Assembly (NCBI GenBank): GCA_027487845.1
Contig: JAIYCV010000028.1
Location: forward strand, 62,001-126,000
Origin: Flammeovirgaceae bacterium
Lineage (GTDB): Bacteria; Bacteroidota; Bacteroidia; Cytophagales; Cyclobacteriaceae
Direction: 5' to 3'
DNA length: 64,000 bases
The translations under genes were made by a program, and so were the position numbers. This document shows, piece by piece, positions 59,401 through 64,000 of the stretch (positions within the stretch are counted from its first letter, which is position 1; every line of letters begins with the position of its first letter). Under the pieces are notes generated by a model that searched no databases, was not told the DNA's origin, and saw nothing but the letters and a program-made list of their open reading frames with translations.

Positions 59401-61261
59401 CTTTTATAGCTTGCTCGACAGGTTGTGAGTCGATTACTTTGGTAACCGTGCTGACCAGTTTCTTAAGATCATGAACCTTAGCTTCGTACGGAGCAAGCGC
59501 TTCTTCTTTTAACAGAAATTGTACCGTGTTCTGCGACAGTGAACTGTTGTATTGACTGAGTATTTCCTTTAATGCGTTGACCGCATTGGTGTCTATATAA
59601 CGTACGTTTTGCAAGTCAATCGCTGCGCCTTGCAAGCTACGTGTGGAAGCCAGCAATTTGATCAACTGATCCAATGATGTGATGGTAGCACCTTTTATAT
59701 CGATCACCAGTTGATCCACTCGCTTTTGTATGGCGATAAGGTTATCCTTGGCGTGCTTACGTTGTGCTTGTACTTTTGCAAACTCATCGATGGCCGTATT
59801 GGCAATCGCTTTAATTTGTTTTAAAGGGACAGAAAGTGCAAATGTACTTTCGTCATGGAGCCAGAAATAAGAGTCAACAATATCGTTCGCTCGTTTGTAG
59901 ATGTCTTCATACAGACCTTCGTAGCTATCCTCCTTCTGCAAAAGCTGCACCACCTCCTGGCTTTCGCTCATCGCGCTGACGATCGCTTTGTTGCCAATCT
60001 TGTAGACCACGTTATTGCTCATGGCCTTATTTTCCTGCAAGGTGGTCGTGTAGGGTGTATGCCAGATTTGCACCTGATGATGCCTTACTGCTTCACTTTC
60101 CGATTTGAAATACACGAGTATTCCATCGCTAAACACGGTAAAGCCATTACAGATGATCGGTGTTTCCACTTGTTGGGCGATCATGTTGTACGACATCAAC
60201 ACGTAGGTGTTGGTCAGCTTCTGATAGAATACATACAAAAAATCTTCCCCATTCGGAGAAGCAATGCTGTTGTTAAATTCCAGCTCTGCTACATTCAGAT
60301 CAAATAGCTTGTGATCGCCACTTTGCAGGTAATAGCCGTTCGGGAAAATGATTCCCTGATTGTCGGGTAGAAGAACACCGGCATCCAATAAACTATTTAC
60401 CGCCAGAACCTGCTTGGTGCGCACATTAAAGATGTAGCCACGAAAGTTCTCACCATACGGTTTTATCTTAACCGGGATCAGGTTTCCGAGATCGGCATAA
60501 TGGTATTCCGCATCGTCCAGTTGTTGATCTTTGTTCAATACAGGTTCGGAATAAATTCCTTGGCCCGTATCAGTATTGTTTTCAATCTTGAATGTTATGT
60601 CTCCATGTACGGCTTCGATGAATACTTTATCTAAGACTGAAACGTGTGGATGCAAACCCAGTCTGCGGTGGCTGAGGTCGGTTCGCACCCAATCGAATTC
60701 ATGCTGTGCGGCTCTTTTTACTTCATGAACACTTCGATCATCAATGTAAACCAGTTTCTCATCTTTGATCAGCCACTTAAATGCCTTTCGATCCTCCAGG
60801 CTTTTACCTGTTTGAAAGATCAGATACAAATAGTTCTCCGTCTTATGAAACTTTGCAAAAATAGAATCGCGGTAGTACTTGTATAAATTATGGAAGTCGG
60901 TAATAAAATTTTCATCCTCCAGGAGTGTTAGGGGCTGTTGTGTAAAGTGATCGCCCGTAAACTGATAGATACTGAAAACATCGCTGAGCTTGATATTTTC
61001 GCGCAAACCAAAATGAACATTATAGCCGAAGATGGTCAGATTACCAAAGGCCATGATGCCGCGCGCAATACCATTGTTCTCTGTAGTGATACGCTGGTTG
61101 GAGGCCAGTTGAAAACCACTTGAGTTGAATATCTCTTTTCGGACTTTATTCAGCTTCGCCAGCCGCCCCAACAAATCCAATCGTTGTTCTTCCAGCCGCT
61201 TCCGGATGATTTCATATGTTCCGGAATCCAGTTTTGCATTGATGTTTTCTGTACCTGCCAT
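56420..61261 (-). CDS. very large AAA ATPase of the DUF3686 / DNA-repair-ATPase family
   Basis: 1613 residues. The N-terminal 700 residues hold the DUF3686-type region with repeated beta-rich segments (GLHPHVSVLDKVFIEAVHGD, YGENFRGYIFNVRTKQVL) and a long coiled coil (about 500-860). The AAA module is near residues 1250-1480: Walker A SPPGYGKTTLMEYL, Walker B VMLYVDDIQHC, and VMAGNPYTESGEQFKIPDML. Annotated elsewhere as a DNA-repair ATPase without direct proof. It is last in an operon with an SPFH protein and an NfeD-like membrane protein, 125 bases after the former, which points to a membrane-linked stress complex. Confidence 0.85.
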   Translation of the reverse strand: MAGTENINAKLDSGTYEIIRKRLEEQRLDLLGRLAKLNKVRKEIFNSSGFQLASNQRITTENNGIARGIMAFGNLTIFGYNVHFGLRENIKLSDVFSIYQFTGDHFTQQPLTLLEDENFITDFHNLYKYYRDSIFAKFHKTENYLYLIFQTGKSLEDRKAFKWLIKDEKLVYIDDRSVHEVKRAAQHEFDWVRTDLSHRRLGLHPHVSVLDKVFIEAVHGDITFKIENNTDTGQGIYSEPVLNKDQQLDDAEYHYADLGNLIPVKIKPYGENFRGYIFNVRTKQVLAVNSLLDAGVLLPDNQGIIFPNGYYLQSGDHKLFDLNVAELEFNNSIASPNGEDFLYVFYQKLTNTYVLMSYNMIAQQVETPIICNGFTVFSDGILVYFKSESEAVRHHQVQIWHTPYTTTLQENKAMSNNVVYKIGNKAIVSAMSESQEVVQLLQKEDSYEGLYEDIYKRANDIVDSYFWLHDESTFALSVPLKQIKAIANTAIDEFAKVQAQRKHAKDNLIAIQKRVDQLVIDIKGATITSLDQLIKLLASTRSLQGAAIDLQNVRYIDTNAVNALKEILSQYNSSLSQNTVQFLLKEEALAPYEAKVHDLKKLVSTVTKVIDSQPVEQAIKEISAGLELLIDILNSLKIDDTTQTTRIVEKISLIFASLNEVKAELVRITTALRAQESTGQFYAQLSLLDQSIVNFLDVSSTPEKCDEYFTKVSIQVEELESKFADFDEFIVKIADKRDEVIKAFNGKKEMLVAQRNKRTTALEQIGLRVLKNIENKAQSFDNKESIYAFFSTDLMIDKVRNLKDELKELGDVAKAENLENLLKVSQETALRNLKDKTDLFVDGQNIISLGTYKFTVNKQVIDLTIVRRNETLFYHLIGTSFYKQVSDESLYQHRAIWEQELISENSEVYRAEYLVYQTYLESLQHHEPWNYEIFLKDRTERDYGAGHLKGVHDADATFIYQGLKKLQTELGILQFSPNVRVSAQLFWFGLDDASRNKLQQLITAAYAIQESFPQSKRARFVEDELSSRFVQSKISYNPADAKDVAQYLYVELSISKHFTCSQQALQLKKAFDEYLVAQKRATVFSQEINNTSFDTLERFYIIQSWLEAFMQTGARSDDKLYLDETACMILFKDHSFKEHVATDTIEFSGLKGTHAVIHGEGKYVLKFHHFMTKMGNYFDTIVPAFTSFNQLKELLVKAYRQELKITELEPKVLSSFVRNRLINEVYFPLIGANLAKQIGAAGDDKRTARMGMLLLVSPPGYGKTTLMEYLAKTMGLHFVKINGPTIGHSITSIDPHEATTSGARAELKKINLSFEMADNVMLYVDDIQHCSAEFLQKFISLADGQRKMDGIFEGESKTYDLRGKRFCVVMAGNPYTESGEQFKIPDMLANRADVYNLGDVIGSSDQLFKLSLIENCVAENRYLQRISNRSFEDLYKLISYIETSTDLLPELEGNYNQQEVDDAIAVLRSIIRIRDVVMLVNQQYITSAAMKDAYRTEPPFKLQGSYRNMSKMAGKVVPLMNPEEVNTLILSHYEGESQTLTSDAEANLLRLKEIAGFLTPQQMERWNQIKEIFVKNNKFGGLSERDSSGQMLAQLNSFNEHLESIAKAIIGSR

Positions 61262-61386
61262 TTGAAAAAGATAAACGATGATGAATTTTCAAGCACTCAT
61301 TTTATTGCGTGCATTTCCTTTCCCGACCAACCAGAGGTTCAGGAGCCCACAAGAGGCTCCTGATAAACCCATCCCTTGCATGGATG

Positions 61387-63414
61387 TTACAGTTTTCTAT
61401 TACCTAAACCCAAACTCGTTACAAGGTTTGCCAGGTTGCTTAGCAATGGACGGTCATCATCGGTGCTCTTCTGTTGCATTTTCAAGATCAGGCTGGAGAT
61501 CGTCAGATTTTTAATATCGTTCGTAGTAATGTTATACTTGCCGGCAAATTCTTTGACACGATCTAATAGATCTCCTCCCCTTTCACCATCGCCTAGCAGT
61601 GCAGTTTTGAGCTGCGTGGCGTTTTCACTTTCATTGATCAAACGATCGAAACCTTTCGCATTCGAAATCTGGTTAATGATATTCTGGAAGAACATCGTTT
61701 CTCCGCCAACGATATCAATCTTCGCAGTCTTCAAGGCTTCACCCAAAATCCTCGCTTGTGCATCAGCGATGTGCTTCTGGATATTGATCTGTGCGAGTTG
61801 AATCTCTTTTTCTTTTGTGAGCAACAACTTGAATTCTTCGTGATCTTTTCCTACCGTATCGAGCTTCTTCATGGCTTCCGCTTTTTCCTCGATGCCGGCC
61901 GCTTCCGCCAACGCCTTTTCTTTCGTTACTTCCGCCTGCGCCAGTCCTTCCTTCCGTCTGGCTTCAGCCATTTTTTCAATATTGGAAGCATCCACAATTC
62001 CTTGTCTTTCCGAAGCGTCTGCTTTGGCCAACATCACCTCTGCTTCCGATAATCCAAGCGTTGCATCTTCACGGGACTTTGCGTCCGCCAGTATCTTGCG
62101 TGCTTCCGCCTGCTTTACCGCAGATTCCTTGTGTGCATCTGCATCAATGATCATCTGCTTTGCTTTTTCTTCAGCCGCTCTCTTTTCAGCCTCTGCTGCC
62201 TTCACGGTGAAAATCAATTTCTCTTCTGCTTGTTGGTTCGCTAGCGTAATGCTCACGGTTTTATTCCGATCTACTTCACGGAAAGCTTCCACGTCTTTTA
62301 TTCCTTGTTGTTCTTCCACAACTCCCTTCTCCAGACGAACGCGATCACGGATTACGTCCTGAATGTTTTTACGCTCAACTTCTAATGTTTTTTCCTTTTC
62401 GATTTGGGCCATGGTTACGATCTTCTCGCGTTCCGTAGCTTCCAGCATGCGGTCTTTTTCTACACGCTCGGTTTCTACTGCAATGGTTCGTTGCTTGTTC
62501 TTTTCAGCAATCACCACCTGCCGTTGTTTATTTTCTTCCTGTACCGCCAGCGATTCATCTGTTTTGATGCGCACGGTCTCTCCTCTTAATCTTTCTTCCT
62601 CTCGCACCTTTTGAATCTCGGCCCGCTCGCGCGAACGTATGTTTTCTACCTCTCTGAATTGCTTTTCTTCCTTCTCGGTCATCTGCCGCTCCAATTCAAG
62701 AATGGCTTCACGGGCTTCTACGTTTTGCTTCTTTATGACTTTCTCTTCCTCCCGCCTGATGAGATTCGCTTTTATATTTTGTTCTGCGGTGAGCTCCGTA
62801 ATCTTCTTGATACCCTGCGAGTCAAGGATATTTCCAGCGCTTAAGAACTTCATTTCGGTCTGTTCCAAATAATCAATGGCACAGTCATCCAGAATATATC
62901 CATTCAGATCGGTACCGATGATATTCAGAATCTCTGTTCTGAACTCCCTGCGCGCTTCATAGAGTTCTATAAAATCGAATTTCTTTCCAACTGTTTTTAA
63001 GGCTTCCGAGAATTTCGCTTCGAAAAGATTACGTAAGGTATCAACGTCACTGGCTCTATCAGTACCAATGATCTGGGCTACGTTCAGTACATCGTCCACG
63101 CTTTTGTTCACGCGCACGAAGAAGGCTACCTTAATATCTGCGCGAATATTGTCTTTACAAATAAGGCCATCGTTTTCGAGGCGATCGATTTGTAATTTCT
63201 TTACAGAGATGTCCATGATTTCCATTCGGTGAAGAATAGGAATCACATACATACCCGCATTGAAGGCAACTTTACCCCCACCCACACCCGTCCGCACAAT
63301 GGCCTTACCATGAGGTATCTTTTTATAGAAGTTCGCGAATGCGAACAGGAGGATAAATATAACGAACACAATTCCACCGATCAGCGTTAAGCCGATGCCA
63401 CTAAGTAAGCCCAT
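61387..63414 (-). CDS. flotillin-like SPFH protein (YqiK-like)
   Basis: 675 residues. One N-terminal membrane segment (IGLTLIGGIVFVIFILLFAF), then the SPFH domain (VGGGKVAFNAGMYVIPILHRMEIMDIS, KDNIRADIKVAFFVRVNKSVDD) to about residue 200, then a long Ala/Glu/Lys-rich coiled coil (about 220-560) typical of flotillins, and a C-terminal tail. It would form oligomeric scaffolds at the inner membrane. In E. coli the analogous yqiJ-yqiK pair is linked to membrane stress. Second gene of the minus-strand operon. Confidence 0.9.
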   Translation of the reverse strand: MGLLSGIGLTLIGGIVFVIFILLFAFANFYKKIPHGKAIVRTGVGGGKVAFNAGMYVIPILHRMEIMDISVKKLQIDRLENDGLICKDNIRADIKVAFFVRVNKSVDDVLNVAQIIGTDRASDVDTLRNLFEAKFSEALKTVGKKFDFIELYEARREFRTEILNIIGTDLNGYILDDCAIDYLEQTEMKFLSAGNILDSQGIKKITELTAEQNIKANLIRREEEKVIKKQNVEAREAILELERQMTEKEEKQFREVENIRSRERAEIQKVREEERLRGETVRIKTDESLAVQEENKQRQVVIAEKNKQRTIAVETERVEKDRMLEATEREKIVTMAQIEKEKTLEVERKNIQDVIRDRVRLEKGVVEEQQGIKDVEAFREVDRNKTVSITLANQQAEEKLIFTVKAAEAEKRAAEEKAKQMIIDADAHKESAVKQAEARKILADAKSREDATLGLSEAEVMLAKADASERQGIVDASNIEKMAEARRKEGLAQAEVTKEKALAEAAGIEEKAEAMKKLDTVGKDHEEFKLLLTKEKEIQLAQINIQKHIADAQARILGEALKTAKIDIVGGETMFFQNIINQISNAKGFDRLINESENATQLKTALLGDGERGGDLLDRVKEFAGKYNITTNDIKNLTISSLILKMQQKSTDDDRPLLSNLANLVTSLGLGNRKL

Positions 63415-63473
63415 AGTAGTATGAAGTTTTAAGGTTAGAGATAATAAAGATTGATTAAAGTGTATGGTAAGTT

Positions 63474-63998
63474 TTAAACAACATTTGAAAGATTGATCTC
63501 CGGCATTACCAGGTAAAATTTCTTATCGGCTGATTCTCCTTTGATCATCACCTCAGAATCATAGGCAAGCGATTCACCTGTTTTGCTTTGTACATTAATG
63601 CGAATAATATCACTTTTTATTTTTAACTCGGCAGCGCCAATCATATCCCCCGAAATCGTACTCCTCATTCGGGCAATGCGTCCCAAAAGTTCATGTGGCT
63701 CTTCCCCGTTGTAGCCCATGGCACTATATACCTTGATTAATGGTCGTGTAGCATAGCGTGTAATCACAAAAGCAATTAAAAATACCGGGATGAGGATGAT
63801 CATGGACTTCCAGCCCCAGGCAGTTAATCCCATTAAAACGGATGAGGTTAGGGTTATGGTCCAGGCCACGAGCTTGAAAACAGAATATACCACCATGAAG
63901 GGCACTTTTCCAATGTTCACAAATTCCAGGGCTTTCTGAAAAAACGATTTTTCTACCCCGCTGTCATCTCCGCCATCCACATCTGTATCGATGTCTGC
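63474..63998 (-). CDS. NfeD/YqiJ-like membrane protein, 5' end outside window
   Basis: The frame is open to the right edge of the window, so the start lies outside (an internal GTG exists at 63980). About 170 residues are seen: two membrane segments (VPFMVVYSVFKLVAWTITL, GWKSMIILIPVFLIAFVIT) and a C-terminal OB-like fold (LLGRIARMRSTISGDMIGAAELKI, SLAYDSEVMIKGESADKKFYLV), the layout of NfeD/YqiJ partners of flotillins. 59 bases separate it from the SPFH gene. Confidence 0.82.
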   Translation of the reverse strand, partial: ADIDTDVDGGDDSGVEKSFFQKALEFVNIGKVPFMVVYSVFKLVAWTITLTSSVLMGLTAWGWKSMIILIPVFLIAFVITRYATRPLIKVYSAMGYNGEEPHELLGRIARMRSTISGDMIGAAELKIKSDIIRINVQSKTGESLAYDSEVMIKGESADKKFYLVMPEINLSNVV

Positions 63999-64000
63999 CC

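Noticed and set aside
61871-62362. 163-codon Ser/Ala-rich plus-strand ORF
   Set aside because: Antisense of the Ala/Glu-rich coiled coil of the flotillin-like gene.

Overview
The window is a low-to-moderate GC bacterial chromosome segment that reads as Bacteroidota, probably Cytophagales-like. The signs are many starts without a Shine-Dalgarno, promoters close to TTTG-N18-TAnnTTTG, a TonB-type lipoprotein, PAS-rich hybrid kinases, YXWGXW and GbsR proteins, and a sigma-54 gene beside its activator. No rRNA, prophage or complete insertion sequence was seen. Gene density is high except for a few structured intergenic stretches, which hold much of the interest.

Layout. 0-5.8 kb: end of a cation P-type ATPase, an orphan antitoxin-like gene, a metallo-beta-lactamase-fold hydrolase, a gene-poor stretch (21-bp repeat array, tiny hydrophobic ORF, hairpins), a TonB-domain lipoprotein and an exported protein. 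5.9-17 kb: carbohydrate and stress genes (GH130 enzyme, glycosyltransferase, membrane methyltransferase, universal stress proteins, phospholipase D-like protein, D-lactate dehydrogenase, old yellow enzyme, DnaJ-type co-chaperone). 17-22 kb: GH78 rhamnosidase, SHOCT protein, outer-membrane phospholipase A-like protein, DUF433/PIN-like toxin-antitoxin pair. 22-26.4 kb: AraC-type regulator, large hybrid histidine kinase, receiver protein. 26.4-35.7 kb: a ladder-like 21-bp repeat array and a block of small envelope/stress genes (fasciclin, Dps, CsbD, YtxH, holin-like), then rpoN and a sigma-54 activator.

Upstream of at least seven transcription units between 5.8 and 31.2 kb I find the same composite promoter: two TGTAAY-like hexamers exactly 21 bp apart, then 25-26 bp (start to start) to a CCACCTTTG-like box. 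One copy precedes the AraC regulator, which suggests an autoregulated stress regulon.

35.8-49.5 kb is an RNA-repair island: a WYL regulator fused to a phytanoyl-CoA-dioxygenase domain, an array of tRNA pieces in circularly permuted order, an SPFH/slipin protein, three tRNA genes (Pro-UGG, Arg-ACG, Leu-UAG) in the leader of the RNA ligase gene rtcB, an AbiU2-type HEPN protein, two RlaP-like nucleotidyltransferases, a structured RNA with a tRNA-like domain, a second rtcB, and an AAA ATPase fused to an M41 peptidase. The inferred theme is cleavage of tRNA by a nuclease and its repair, with tRNA-like RNAs encoded in the same locus. This is the best candidate for an undescribed system.

49.7-56.2 kb: GbsR-type regulator with two palindromic operators and its operon, an MFS transporter, a DUF1684 lipoprotein, a frameshifted UPF0324 exporter gene, and a dif-like site. 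56.4-64 kb, minus strand: an operon of an NfeD/YqiJ-like membrane protein (cut by the window edge), a flotillin-like SPFH protein and a 1613-residue AAA ATPase.
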